DNA of 64,000 bases from Leucobacter sp. cx-42 (GTDB lineage: Bacteria > Actinomycetota > Actinomycetes > Actinomycetales > Microbacteriaceae), in assembly GCF_014529985.1 (NCBI RefSeq), contig NZ_JACVMU010000006.1, forward strand, positions 1-64,000. Direction: 5' to 3'. Positions 17,236 to 26,994 of the stretch are shown piece by piece (within the stretch, counting starts at the first letter, position 1; each line of letters starts with the position of its first letter). The notes under the pieces were generated by a model. It searched no databases. It was not told the DNA's origin and saw only the letters and a list, made by a program, of their open reading frames with translations. Both the position numbers and the translations under genes were made by a program.

Positions 17236-18192
17236 ATGGGCACCTCGAAGATCACGATCCGCCAGCTGGAAAGCTTTTGCGCAACGGCAGAAACTGGCTC
17301 ACTCACCGCCGCCGCTGACCGGCTGCATGTGTCACCTGCCGGGGTATCGCAGGCAATTACCCAGCTCGAGGAGCAGCTGGGCGTACAACTCACCCTACGA
17401 ACCCGTGGTCGAGGGGTCGAAATCACCTCGGCCGGGCAGACCGTCGCAGAGCTCGCACGTGCCGTTACTGACGGCTTGCACGGCATCCAAGATGTCGCAG
17501 CCGCCATGCGCGGTGAACTCACCGGCACGTTGACGCTCGGGATATTCACCACGCTCTCACCGTGGCTATTCCCCCGGATCGCAGAGCACTTCAGCGACAC
17601 GCACCCACAGGTGAACCTTGAGCTCGTCGAGGGCGGATCTGCAGAGCTCCAGGCCATGCTACTTGCGGGAAAAATCGATGCCGCACTTTTGTATCACAAC
17701 CACGTGTTGCCCGGCGCTCGGTCGTTCCCTGTCACTCCCGTGCGACTCCAAATCGCGCTTGCCCCGTCGCATCCCCTCGCGCAGCTCGATGCTATTCCGC
17801 TCCATCTCCTCGAAGAAGAACCGGCCGCATTGCTGTCGTTGCGGCCAGCGACCGATCACGTCGAGGCGATTCTCGAACAGGCTGGACTCACGCCGCGAGT
17901 CAAGTGGCGAAGCGCCAATGTCGAAACACTGCGTTCGCTCGTCGCACGAGGCCTCGCGTACACCATCATCATGGGGCGACCGTACGGTGATACGAGCTAC
18001 GACGGGCTCCCGCTCGTGTACCGGGCGATCTCAGATCCCATTCCAGACAACTCCGTCGTGCTCGCCTTCGCGCACGGTGCCCGACCAACAGCAAAGACGC
18101 AGGCACTCCTCGACTTCGCGAGCAGCGCGTTCCGCCCCGACCCACCTGCGACGCGCCATACCTGGCAGCACCACATGGGCGAACTCTCCTAA
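17236..18192 (+). CDS. LysR-family transcriptional regulator
   Basis: A 318-residue regulator. The N-terminal winged helix-turn-helix (ITIRQLESFCATAETGSLTAAADRLHVSPAGVSQAITQLE, residues 5-45) is typical of the LysR family. The rest forms the periplasmic-binding-like effector domain (about 90-295, from GELTGTLTLGIF). It is divergent from the transporter/monooxygenase pair and probably activates it in response to the transported aromatic compound. Confidence 0.9.
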   Translation: MGTSKITIRQLESFCATAETGSLTAAADRLHVSPAGVSQAITQLEEQLGVQLTLRTRGRGVEITSAGQTVAELARAVTDGLHGIQDVAAAMRGELTGTLTLGIFTTLSPWLFPRIAEHFSDTHPQVNLELVEGGSAELQAMLLAGKIDAALLYHNHVLPGARSFPVTPVRLQIALAPSHPLAQLDAIPLHLLEEEPAALLSLRPATDHVEAILEQAGLTPRVKWRSANVETLRSLVARGLAYTIIMGRPYGDTSYDGLPLVYRAISDPIPDNSVVLAFAHGARPTAKTQALLDFASSAFRPDPPATRHTWQHHMGELS

Positions 18193-18196
18193 ACGC

Positions 18197-18238
18197 AATG
18201 GGCCGGTGTAACAGCATCAGCTGTCACACCGGCCCATT
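18197..18238. terminator. Bidirectional terminator between LysR gene and pheT
   Basis: Perfect 13-bp arms (18197-18209, 18226-18238), AATGGGCCGGTGT and complement, with an inner ACAGC/GCTGT stem. The genes are convergent. Confidence 0.88.
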
Positions 18239-18252
18239 GAGCAGCAGGCGAA

Positions 18253-20829
18253 TTAGTCGCGCAGCTTCGCTCCAAATGCGAGCTCAGCAGCGGCAACACC
18301 AGCGAGCTTTGCCTCGCTCGCTTCTTCTGCCTTCAGCGTGCGGTCCTCAGCGCGGAAACGGAGCGCGAAGGTCAGTGCCTTCTCGCCAGCATCAATGCCC
18401 TGGCCACGGTAGTCGTCGACTACGTGAGCCGATTCGAGCAGCTCACCTGCGCCAGCAACCACAACCGTCAGCACATCGCCAGCGGGGACGTCAGCAGCAA
18501 CCACGAGGGTGAGGTCCTGCGTTGCTGCGGGGTAGCCCGACAGCGACGAGGTCGTCGCCTCGCGCGGCGCCAATTCGATGAGGCGCTCGAGGTCGAGCTC
18601 GAACGCAGCAACGCGACCGGGAAGGTGATTCGCAGCAACAAGCTCGGGAAGGAGCTCGCCTGCAACACCAACAACCTCAAGGCCGCCTTCATCGCCATCG
18701 ATATCGTTCGCAACGCGCACTGCGAGCGTCGCGGTGCGACCGGGGTGGAACGCACGGTGCGAGCCCTGGAGCACAACGAGCTCGATCGACACAGCCGAAG
18801 CAACGGTGCGTGCGTACTCCAGAGCGTCGGCCCAGTCATACTCACGCGCTGCCTCACCCGGCTGCTTCGTCGACGCATCGCCGAGCAGCAGGCCTGCGGT
18901 GCGCACAGGCTGCTTCGGGATCGATGCGTTGAGCTCAGCAAGGACCTCGTCCGACGGGCGCTCAGCGAGCGGCGGAACGAAGTCGGTACCGAGCGGCTTA
19001 CCAGTGAGCGGCTCGAACACCGAACCAAACTCGACGAGTGCGAGATCGGTCAGGCCGCGCGATACGTTGCGCTGCGCCGCGGTCACGAGACCGGGAAGCA
19101 GCGAACGGCGCATGAACGGCGAGCTCGCGTCGAGCGCGTTTGCGAGGCGGATCGCGTGGACAGGCTCAGTAGCAGCGTCAGCCGCCTCTTCTGCACCTGC
19201 ACCGAACGCATTGAGCTGCTCACGCGACATGAACGGGTAGCTCTGGATCTCATCCAGGCCAGCAGCGGTCACGATGCTCGCGGCGCGGCGACGCAGGCGC
19301 TGCGCGCGGGTCAGTCCGCGACCAGCCGGAGCAACCGGGAGCACCGAGGGAATGCGATCGTACCCGACGATGCGCGCAACCTCTTCAACCAGGTCAGCGG
19401 GACGGGTAAGGTCCGAACGCCAGCTCGGAGCGGTCACGACAAGCGTGCCAGCTGCGCCGTCGGCGACGGTGCAGCCGATGAGTTCGATCGCCGAACGAAC
19501 TTCAGCGTCGGTGTAGTCAGTGCCGAGCAGACCGTTCACCCGAGCGATCGGAAGAACGACCTCGGTCGGCTCCCACGGAGCAACCATGTCGGTGCCGAGT
19601 GCATCAGCGGTACCACCAGCAAGCTCAACAAGCAGATCAACCATGCGCTGCGCTGCTGCCTGTGCGACGCGGGGGTCCACGCCACGCTCGAAGCGCTTCG
19701 ACGCTTCGCTCGGCAGCTTGTGTCGGCGTGACGTACGCGCGATCGAAACGGGGTCGAAGGTCGCAGCCTCAACGAGGATGTCGGTCGTCGAATCGTCAGT
19801 CTTGGTCGACTCGCCACCCATCACGCCTGCGAGACCGATGACGCCGGACTCATCAGTAATGAGGAGGTCTTCGGGGTGCAGCGTGCGGGTCTGCTCGTCG
19901 AGCGTGACCAGGGTCTCGCCTTCCTTCGCGCGACGGACGGTGATGCCGCCCTGCAGCTTTGCGAGGTCGTAAGAGTGCAGCGGGTTACCGAGCTCGAGCA
20001 TGACGTAGTTCGAGATGTCAACGGGCAGCGACAGCGAGCGAACGCCAGCGAGCTGCAGGCGCGCGACCATCCACGGCGGGGTCGGGATCGTTGCGTCGAT
20101 ACCGCGCACGACGCGGGTCACGAAGCCGGTTGCACCCTGCTTGCCGCGGATCGGAGCCTCGTCAGCAATCGTGACGTTGAAGCCCGATGCTGGCGTGACC
20201 TCGATGGTCGAAGCGGGATCGGTGAACGCAGCGCCGGTCGAGTGCGAGTACTCGCGTGCAACGCCACGAACCGAGAACGCGTAGCCGCGGTCGGGGGTGA
20301 CGTTGATCTCGACGGCGGTGTCATCGATGCCGAGGAGCGCCTTCGCGTCAGTGCCAACTTCGGGATCAAGATCGTAGTCTTTGAGCACGATGATGCCGTT
20401 GTGTTCGTCGCCGAGCGACAGCTCGCGCGCCGAGGCCATCATGCCGTCAGAGACATGACCGTAGGTCTTGCGGGCAGCGATTGCGAAGCCGCCGGGCAGT
20501 ACCGCACCGGGGAGGCAGGCAATAACCTTGTCGCCCTCAACAAAGTTGTGAGCGCCACAGACGATGCCGCGCACGTCGGCACCGCCATCGGCTGCGAGTT
20601 CGCCCTCGGGCGCAACGCGCACCTGGCACCAGTTCACGGTCTTGCCGTTCGAGTGCTCTTCGGGCTCGCGCGAGATGACCTGACCAACGACGACCGGACC
20701 GGTCACCTCAAAGCGGCGGATCGACTCTTCTTCAAACCCCACACGCACGAGATCGGCGTGCACGGTTTCAGGGGTGACGTCAGCGGGGAGAGCGACAAGC
20801 TCGCCGAGCCAGCTCAGTGGGATACGCAT
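18253..20829 (-). CDS. pheT: Phenylalanyl-tRNA synthetase beta subunit
   Basis: An 858-residue bacterial-type beta chain. The order is an N-terminal tRNA-binding OB domain (about 40-150, VVVGQVIS...), the B3/B4 editing domain with FERGVDPRVAQAAAQRMVDL, the B5 domain (about 400-475), the inactive class II core, and the C-terminal ferredoxin-like anticodon domain (LSGYPAATQDLTLVV). It charges tRNA-Phe as an alpha2-beta2 enzyme and removes mischarged tyrosine. Its start overlaps the pheS stop by one base. Confidence 0.97.
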   Translation of the reverse strand: MRIPLSWLGELVALPADVTPETVHADLVRVGFEEESIRRFEVTGPVVVGQVISREPEEHSNGKTVNWCQVRVAPEGELAADGGADVRGIVCGAHNFVEGDKVIACLPGAVLPGGFAIAARKTYGHVSDGMMASARELSLGDEHNGIIVLKDYDLDPEVGTDAKALLGIDDTAVEINVTPDRGYAFSVRGVAREYSHSTGAAFTDPASTIEVTPASGFNVTIADEAPIRGKQGATGFVTRVVRGIDATIPTPPWMVARLQLAGVRSLSLPVDISNYVMLELGNPLHSYDLAKLQGGITVRRAKEGETLVTLDEQTRTLHPEDLLITDESGVIGLAGVMGGESTKTDDSTTDILVEAATFDPVSIARTSRRHKLPSEASKRFERGVDPRVAQAAAQRMVDLLVELAGGTADALGTDMVAPWEPTEVVLPIARVNGLLGTDYTDAEVRSAIELIGCTVADGAAGTLVVTAPSWRSDLTRPADLVEEVARIVGYDRIPSVLPVAPAGRGLTRAQRLRRRAASIVTAAGLDEIQSYPFMSREQLNAFGAGAEEAADAATEPVHAIRLANALDASSPFMRRSLLPGLVTAAQRNVSRGLTDLALVEFGSVFEPLTGKPLGTDFVPPLAERPSDEVLAELNASIPKQPVRTAGLLLGDASTKQPGEAAREYDWADALEYARTVASAVSIELVVLQGSHRAFHPGRTATLAVRVANDIDGDEGGLEVVGVAGELLPELVAANHLPGRVAAFELDLERLIELAPREATTSSLSGYPAATQDLTLVVAADVPAGDVLTVVVAGAGELLESAHVVDDYRGQGIDAGEKALTFALRFRAEDRTLKAEEASEAKLAGVAAAELAFGAKLRD

Positions 20830-21878
20830 CAGACCAGTCCTCCGAACTGCTGGTTGAAACGGACATCGCCTTCGACCATGTCACGCATGTCATTAAGGTC
20901 GTTGCGGAACTGCAGGGTGCGCTCGATTCCCATACCGAAGGCGAAGCCCTGGTATTCCTCGGGGTCGAGGCCAGCAGCCATCAGTACCTTGGGATCGACC
21001 ATGCCGCAGCCGCCCCACTCTACCCAGCGTGCGCCGCCCTTTGCGTTGGGCTGCCACACGTCCATCTCAGCGGACGGCTCGGTGAACGGGAAGAAGTTCG
21101 GGCGGAGGCGGATCTTTGCCTCTTCGCCAAACATCTGGCGCGCGAAGTGCTCAAGCGTGCCACGCAGGTGAGCCATCGTCAGGCCCTTGTCGATGGCGAG
21201 GCCCTCGATCTGCTGGAACACGGGGGTGTGTGTCGCGTCGAGCTCGTCGGTGCGGTACACGCGGCCCGGGCACACGACGTACAAGGGAAGGTCGCGCTCG
21301 AGGAGCGAACGAACCTGCACCGGCGACGTGTGGGTGCGAAGCAGGAGGTGGCGGTCGGCGGGATCAACGAAGAACGTGTCCTGCATTGCGCGTGCGGGGT
21401 GGTCGGGATCGAAGCCGAGCGCGTCGAAGTTGAACCACTCGTGCTCGAGTTCGGGGCCCTCTGCGATCTCCCAACCCATGCCGATAAAGATGTCGGACGC
21501 TTCGTCCTGCAGCTGCGCGAGCGGGTGGCGCGAGCCGGCCTTGCGGCGGACGGGCGCCTCGGTAACGTCAACAGTCTCAGCAATGAGACGTGCTGCAGCC
21601 TCAGCCTCGGCAAGCGCGGTTTCGCGCGCCTTAAAGCTGCCCTCGACACGACCGCGGGCCTGGCCCATGATCTTGCCGGTTTCGGCCTTTGCTTCCTTCG
21701 GTACCTCGCGCATGAGCGAGTTCAACTTTGCAATTGCAGAAGCGTCACCAACGTGCGCGGTACGGGCGGTCTTCAGCTCGGCGAGGGTCTCTGCTGCATC
21801 AAACGCGGCGAGCGCATCTGCAACAGCCGCATCGACGGCTTCCTGGGTGATCGGATTGATGTCTGACACGGTGGTCAA
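20829..21878 (-). CDS. pheS: Phenylalanyl-tRNA synthetase alpha subunit
   Basis: A 349-residue catalytic subunit. The N-terminal coiled coil is followed by the class II core: motif 2-like CPGRVYRTDELDATHTP, FQQIEGLAIDKG, and motif 3 GIGMERTLQFRND-like sequence (AFGMGIERTLQFRNDL). The start codon is TTG at 21878 with AAGG five bases upstream; the GTG three codons further in has no ribosome site. No leader peptide or T-box was seen in the 150 bases before it. Confidence 0.96.
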   Translation of the reverse strand: MTTVSDINPITQEAVDAAVADALAAFDAAETLAELKTARTAHVGDASAIAKLNSLMREVPKEAKAETGKIMGQARGRVEGSFKARETALAEAEAAARLIAETVDVTEAPVRRKAGSRHPLAQLQDEASDIFIGMGWEIAEGPELEHEWFNFDALGFDPDHPARAMQDTFFVDPADRHLLLRTHTSPVQVRSLLERDLPLYVVCPGRVYRTDELDATHTPVFQQIEGLAIDKGLTMAHLRGTLEHFARQMFGEEAKIRLRPNFFPFTEPSAEMDVWQPNAKGGARWVEWGGCGMVDPKVLMAAGLDPEEYQGFAFGMGIERTLQFRNDLNDMRDMVEGDVRFNQQFGGLV

Positions 21879-22028
21879 TCTTACCTTGCCCGGGTGACAG
21901 CCGGCTGCGCGACTTTCGGTGAGCGACAGTCCGAGGCGTATCCAGCTTCCAGCCAGTGACTTTCTCTAAGCTTCGTCTTAGGACACACCATTTCATCTCG
22001 CGATGGAACCAACGATGGAGGCCTTTCA

Positions 22029-22682
22029 GTGGGTAACCCTTTCAATCTCGCCGCAACTCAGACGCTTGACGGAAATTCCGAGCGCAACGCGACCAAGTCA
22101 TGGCTTCGCGTGATGGTTGTTGGCCTGGTTGCATTCTTTGCACTGCTTATCGGGCCGACCTCCCCCGCACTCGCTCATGATGAGCTCGCAAATACCGAGG
22201 TCATCGTTGGCGCCTCGGGCGAGGCTTCGTCGATTACGTTGAGCTACACGAACAACATCATGGACGGCGCAACAATAGTCAACGTCACCAATGCCGCAGG
22301 TGAAACCGTGACCAATGGCGATGCAGTCATTGATGGCTTTGACGTGAAGCAGCAGCTGCAACCGCTTGAGCCGGGCGTATACCAGGCCGTATGGAGCGTG
22401 GTCTCGAGTGACGGACACCGCATTGAGGGCGGCTTCGAGTTCGACGTCGTCGAGGGTTCGACTGAGCCCCCTGCGATCCGCACCATCACCTCCGTCGCTG
22501 GCGCAGAAGAGCTCGCTGATGCGCCCGCAGACGATGCCGGCACGAACGGCGGCAAGGTTTGGCTGTGGATCGGCATCGCAATCGCTGGCGTCCTCGTCAT
22601 TGGCGGTGGCGTCGCGGCATTCGCGATGAAGGCAAAGCGTCAGGCTGCGGCAACTGACGAAGACACCACTGACATCGAGTAA
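22029..22682 (+). CDS. copC: CopC-domain copper-binding exported protein with C-terminal anchor
   Basis: A 217-residue protein with a GTG start and GGAGG seven bases upstream. The signal peptide ends at SPALA, which would leave HDELANTEV with an N-terminal histidine. That histidine and the one in VSSDGHRIEGGF are the copper-site ligands of CopC proteins. A membrane helix near 178-200 (VWLWIGIAIAGVLVIGGGVAAF) anchors it outside the cell. It probably binds Cu(II) at the cell surface. The DyP peroxidase gene starts seven bases after the stop, so the two are one unit. Confidence 0.82.
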   Translation: MGNPFNLAATQTLDGNSERNATKSWLRVMVVGLVAFFALLIGPTSPALAHDELANTEVIVGASGEASSITLSYTNNIMDGATIVNVTNAAGETVTNGDAVIDGFDVKQQLQPLEPGVYQAVWSVVSSDGHRIEGGFEFDVVEGSTEPPAIRTITSVAGAEELADAPADDAGTNGGKVWLWIGIAIAGVLVIGGGVAAFAMKAKRQAAATDEDTTDIE

Positions 22683-22688
22683 CTCGCG

Positions 22689-23996
22689 ATGACCAACAGT
22701 ACGGATCCTGCCACACAGTCGGCAGGCACGAAGGACCGCGCCAAGCAGACGAACGGCCACTTCAGCCGCCGCGCCCTCATCACCGGCAGTGCGGTTGGCG
22801 CAGGCGTCGGGCTTGCCCTCGGAGCAGGTGGCACAGCGACGGTTGCCGCGATCCGCGCCCAGAACGCGCATGACGGATACGCTGAGCCGACGGTCGAACC
22901 GTCGCTCGGCGCAGCAGGCACCGAGCCCGGATACGGTGGCGAGTCACTCCCCTGCCACGGCGCGCACCAGGCTGGCATCACGACGCTCCCAGCGGCACAC
23001 GCACGCTATCTCTCGTTCACGCTGAAGCCGGGAACCGACCGAGATGCGATTTCGCGCATGCTACGAATCCTCACCGACGACATCGAGGGACTCGTGTCTG
23101 GGGCTGGCCCGCTCGCCGATCCCGAACCCGAGCTCGCGAGCCGCCCATCGCGGCTGTCCATCACAGTCGGCGTCGGCTCAGAGCTGGTGAAGCGTGTCGA
23201 TCCAACGAAGGTGCCGAAGTGGCTCGCGCCGCTTCCCGCGTTTAAGCTCGACGAACTGACGCCCGCGTACACCGGTGGCGACCTGTTGATCGTGTTGCAG
23301 GCAGACAGCCAAATGCCGATCTCTCATGCCGCACGCATGATGCATCGCGATCTCGCGAGCTTTGCTGAGCTGTCGTGGTTCCAGCAGGGCTTCCGCCAGG
23401 CACGTGGTGCAGAGGCGCCAGGAAAGACCATGCGTAACCTCATGGGCCAGGTTGACGGCACCATTAACCCCGCTCCCGAGGAAGAAGATTTCGCTGGCCT
23501 CGTCTGGATCGACGGCAAGGCCCCCAACGAGCAGTGGCTCAAGAACGGGTCTGCACTGGTGTTCAGGCGTATCCGTATGGAGCTTGACACCTGGGACCAG
23601 GTCGACCGCCCCGGTCGTGAGGACACCATTGGCCGCACCCTCGACACCGGTGGCCCGATCACCGGCGGCGACGAGTCCACCCCGATGGACTTCGACGCAA
23701 AGAACGCACTCGGTCTTCCCGCAATCCCGCTCACGGCGCACTCACGACGTGCGCATTCGACGGACCCGAACGAGCGCATCTATCGCCGCGCGATCAACTA
23801 CGACGAGGGCACCGAGGCTGGTCTGGTGTTCGTCTGTTATCAGCGCGACCCCCGCAAACAGTTCATTCCCATTCAGGAACGCCTCGACGAGCTTGACATG
23901 CTCAACGAGTGGGTGACGCACACGGGCTCTGCCGTGTTCGCGATGCTCCCTGGTTTCGAAAGCGGCGACATCATCGGCGCCTCGCTGTTCGCCTAA
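22689..23996 (+). CDS. efeB: Tat-exported DyP-type heme peroxidase (EfeB-like)
   Basis: A 435-residue dye-decolourising peroxidase. The N-terminus carries a twin-arginine signal (SRRALITGSAVGAGVGLALG, Arg27-Arg28), so the folded heme protein is exported by Tat. The GxxDG motif (MGQVDGTIN) gives the catalytic aspartate. The proximal histidine is in AHSRRAH, followed by a family-typical ending (FESGDIIGASLFA). EfeB members oxidise dyes or take iron from heme. efeU and efeO are absent here; the partner is CopC instead. The symbol is by family only. Confidence 0.85.
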   Translation: MTNSTDPATQSAGTKDRAKQTNGHFSRRALITGSAVGAGVGLALGAGGTATVAAIRAQNAHDGYAEPTVEPSLGAAGTEPGYGGESLPCHGAHQAGITTLPAAHARYLSFTLKPGTDRDAISRMLRILTDDIEGLVSGAGPLADPEPELASRPSRLSITVGVGSELVKRVDPTKVPKWLAPLPAFKLDELTPAYTGGDLLIVLQADSQMPISHAARMMHRDLASFAELSWFQQGFRQARGAEAPGKTMRNLMGQVDGTINPAPEEEDFAGLVWIDGKAPNEQWLKNGSALVFRRIRMELDTWDQVDRPGREDTIGRTLDTGGPITGGDESTPMDFDAKNALGLPAIPLTAHSRRAHSTDPNERIYRRAINYDEGTEAGLVFVCYQRDPRKQFIPIQERLDELDMLNEWVTHTGSAVFAMLPGFESGDIIGASLFA

Positions 23997-24012
23997 CGGA
24001 CTCGCACAGACA

Positions 24013-24057
24013 ACAGCGGGCGGATCGGTACCTACGGTGTACCGATCCGCCCGCTGT
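24013..24057. terminator. Bidirectional terminator between DyP and RNA methyltransferase genes
   Basis: Perfect 19-bp arms (24013-24031 and 24039-24057) around a 7-base loop, between convergent genes. Confidence 0.88.
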
Positions 24058-24080
24058 GTTGTGCTGGCGCGTCGCCGCGG

Positions 24081-24890
24081 CTAGCCGCGCTGCGCGAACG
24101 CAGTTTCGTACAGCAGCACGCTTGCCGCGGTCGCGAGGTTGAGCGACTCTGCGGCGCCGTAGATGGGGAGCTTGAGAGCGCGCCCGATCGTCTCGCGTTC
24201 CTCCTCGGTGAGGCCGCGTGCTTCGTTGCCGAAGACCCACGCGATACTGCCATTGAGGTCGCCGTGTGCGCGCGCCTGAGACAGATCCATACCACGCACG
24301 TCAGCAGCGATGATCTCGAGGCCGGCTGAGCGAGCGGATTGCACCGCGTCACCGAGTTCGGGCACGACCGCGACAGGGAGATGGAAAATCGAACCGGTCG
24401 TGGAGCGCACGACCTTCGGGTGCCACGGGTCGACAGCGTCGCCAGTGAAGATCACGCCGTCAGCGCCCGCAGCGTCTGCCGCACGGAGGACCGCGCCAGC
24501 GTTGCCGGGGTCGCGGACCTCGTGCAGCACTGCGATGAGGCGTGCCGACTCAAGCATGGTCTCAACCGACGCGTTCTCCAGGCGCGCGACCGCGATCACG
24601 CCCTGCGGCTGGACGGTCTCTGCGAGCGTAGCGAGCACCTCGGGGGTGGCGCGCTCGATACGGATGCCAGCGTCGTTCGCGAGCTGGTCCATTTCGCGCT
24701 GCCATGGCTCGTTGCCAATCGTCGCGTAGACGACCTCTGCGAGCTCTGGACGGTGCACCAGAAGCTCACGAACTGCCTGCGGCCCCTCTACGAGGAAGCG
24801 CTGCTGTTCGCGGCGTTCCTTCTTGCGGGCAAGCGCAGCCGCACGCTTCACACGCGTAGCCTTCGGGTTTTCAAGAATGGCATCGTTCAC
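24081..24890 (-). CDS. TrmH/SpoU-family RNA 2'-O-methyltransferase
   Basis: A 269-residue SPOUT methyltransferase. The N-terminal substrate-binding domain (about 20-105) includes QQRFLVEGPQAVRE. The knot domain carries motif 1 VRDPGNAGAVLRAADAAG, motif 2 WVFGNEARGLT and motif 3 LPIYGAAESLNLATAASV. It methylates a ribose in rRNA or tRNA; the exact site is unknown (TsnR- or RlmB-like). It is downstream of rplT but separated by a terminator, as is common in actinobacteria. Confidence 0.88.
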   Translation of the reverse strand: MNDAILENPKATRVKRAAALARKKERREQQRFLVEGPQAVRELLVHRPELAEVVYATIGNEPWQREMDQLANDAGIRIERATPEVLATLAETVQPQGVIAVARLENASVETMLESARLIAVLHEVRDPGNAGAVLRAADAAGADGVIFTGDAVDPWHPKVVRSTTGSIFHLPVAVVPELGDAVQSARSAGLEIIAADVRGMDLSQARAHGDLNGSIAWVFGNEARGLTEEERETIGRALKLPIYGAAESLNLATAASVLLYETAFAQRG

Positions 24891-24918
24891 GGTTCAAGCC
24901 TAACTTGTCGAGAAAACA

Positions 24919-24948
24919 AAAATGCCCCGGCAGAAGCCGGGGCATTTT
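24919..24948 (-). terminator. Terminator of infC-rpmI-rplT
   Basis: AAAATGCCCCGGC (24919-24931) pairs perfectly with 24936-24948, with a 4-base loop. On the minus strand it ends in a T run, as expected of an intrinsic terminator after rplT. Confidence 0.92.
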
Positions 24949-24966
24949 CATACAGCTGTGAAGAGC

Positions 24967-25350
24967 TTACGCTGCCTTGGGTGCCGAGGTGTCGGCTGGC
25001 AGTGCGTTCTTTGCAACCTCAACGAGCGTCGCGAATGCGGTGGGCTCGTTGGTAGCAAGCTCCGAGAGCATGCGGCGGTCAACCTCAACACCAGCGATCG
25101 CGAGACCCTGGATGAAACGGTTGTAGGTCAGGCCGTTTGCACGTGCGCCTGCGTTGATGCGCTGGATCCAGAGGCGACGGAAGTTGCCCTTGTTCTTGCG
25201 ACGGTCGTTGTATGCGTAAACGTGCGAGTGGAGCAGCTGCTCCTTCGCCTTACGGTACAGGCGCGAACGCTGTCCGCGGTAGCCCGATGCGCGCTCAAGA
25301 ACAACGCGACGCTTCTTGTGGGCATTGACGGCCCGCTTGACTCTTGCCAT
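24967..25350 (-). CDS. rplT: 50S ribosomal protein L20
   Basis: A 127-residue basic protein. [33 protein letters not shown] and [23 protein letters not shown] (each only partly quoted here) mark L20, needed for early 50S assembly. Compared with the usual 117-120 residues it has a few extra C-terminal residues ([12 protein letters not shown]). It is the last gene of infC-rpmI-rplT. Confidence 0.97.
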   Translation of the reverse strand: MARVKRAVNAHKKRRVVLERASGYRGQRSRLYRKAKEQLLHSHVYAYNDRRKNKGNFRRLWIQRINAGARANGLTYNRFIQGLAIAGVEVDRRMLSELATNEPTAFATLVEVAKNALPADTSAPKAA

Positions 25351-25391
25351 TTCAGTGTTTCCTTACTGAGTTATGAGATCGGTGGGCCGAA

Positions 25392-25586
25392 TTAGTGGCC
25401 GAGGAGCTTCATCGCCTGCTTGGCGTCACCCTTGCTGAGCACCTGCTCAGCGTTGAGGGCACGCTTGCGCTTCGAGGACTTCACCTCGAGGTTGTGGCGC
25501 ATGCCGGCCCGCTGCTTCATCAACTTGCCGCTACCGGTGAGCTTGAAGCGCTTCTTAGCACCCGAGTGGGTCTTCTGCTTAGGCAT
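25392..25586 (-). CDS. rpmI: 50S ribosomal protein L35
   Basis: A 64-residue basic protein with the L35 signature MPKQKTHSGAKKRFKLTGSG and KRKRALN. A GGAGAAA ribosome site precedes the ATG. It lies 41 bases upstream of rplT and 76 bases downstream of infC, the normal bacterial order. Confidence 0.97.
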   Translation of the reverse strand: MPKQKTHSGAKKRFKLTGSGKLMKQRAGMRHNLEVKSSKRKRALNAEQVLSKGDAKQAMKLLGH

Positions 25587-25662
25587 CGATTTCTCCTTGT
25601 TGTGGTGCGCGCCGCCTGAGCGACTGCGTCTAGCGCGAAACGATCAACGATCGTCGCAGGTC

Positions 25663-26268
<606 letters not shown>

Positions 26269-26518
26269 TGCCGACTCCTCTGATCTCGTAATGATCCACC
26301 CTTAGGGTGTAACGGATTCAGAGAAATGACACACGACTCGCGCGTCACATACCCTTCAGCTGTCGCGATGCGACGGGGTACCAACTACCCGGTAACCTAT
26401 TAGAGGTGCCGGGTGGGAGAATCTCCTCTTCCGTAGCTCCCGGCGGCTTGCCGAGAACCTCAGCAAGCTTAGCACAACATTCGTCGTAAGCGAATGCCAC
26501 GAGAAGAACAGGACAACT
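26269..26518 (-). promoter_or_regulatory. infC upstream region (250 bases, promoter and long leader)
   Basis: This stretch separates infC from the divergent DUF1844 gene. On the minus strand it contains GAGGAGATTCTCC-type and ACCGGGTAGTTGGTACCC-type self-complementary segments (about 26370-26440), so the infC message may have a folded leader. I recognise no named riboswitch or L20-leader in it. Confidence 0.35.
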
Positions 26519-26893
26519 GTGAGCGAAAACGCAGAAGATCAGCAGACTCCCAATGGCGCTCCCGAGAGCGTTGCAGATGCGGCTCGCGATATCGCTGACG
26601 TCGCTGCCGTAGAGATCATCACCACCGCTGCGGTTCACCTGCTCAGCGCAGCTGCCGTCAAGGTTGGCCTTGCTGATGATCCCGAGAACCAGATCGACCT
26701 TGACGAGGCACGCAAGCTCATCAACGCGCTGGCTGGCCTCATCACCGCAGGCGCACCCGAGGTGAGCGATATGCACGCACGTAGCCTCCGCGACGGCCTG
26801 CGTTCCGTACAGCTCGCGTTCCGCGAGGCGTCACAGGTGCCCGATGCTCCCGGCGCTGGCCCCGGCGAGAAGTACACCGGTTCGGTGATCTAG
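26519..26893 (+). CDS. DUF1844 protein
   Basis: A 124-residue acidic protein with a GTG start. The core (VEIITTAAVHLLSAAAVKVG, then DEARKLINALAGLI) is the DUF1844 helical domain of actinobacteria. No catalytic motif is visible and the function is unknown. It is divergent from infC, which is the usual location, and is followed by a hairpin with a TTTT run. Confidence 0.88.
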   Translation: MSENAEDQQTPNGAPESVADAARDIADVAAVEIITTAAVHLLSAAAVKVGLADDPENQIDLDEARKLINALAGLITAGAPEVSDMHARSLRDGLRSVQLAFREASQVPDAPGAGPGEKYTGSVI

Positions 26894-26918
26894 GCTTCGG
26901 CTTCTCACGTTGTGAGCT

Positions 26919-26950
26919 GGGGCGGATGGCGGTTGCCACCCGCCCCTTTT
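26919..26950 (+). terminator. Terminator of DUF1844 gene
   Basis: Arms 26919-26930 and 26935-26946 (GGGGCGG plus TGGC, one mismatch) followed by TTTT at 26947-26950. It begins 26 bases after the stop. Confidence 0.85.
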
Positions 26951-26994
26951 GCTTTGCTTGAGCGCCGACTTTCTGGCGCTGCTCCCTCGAGATT

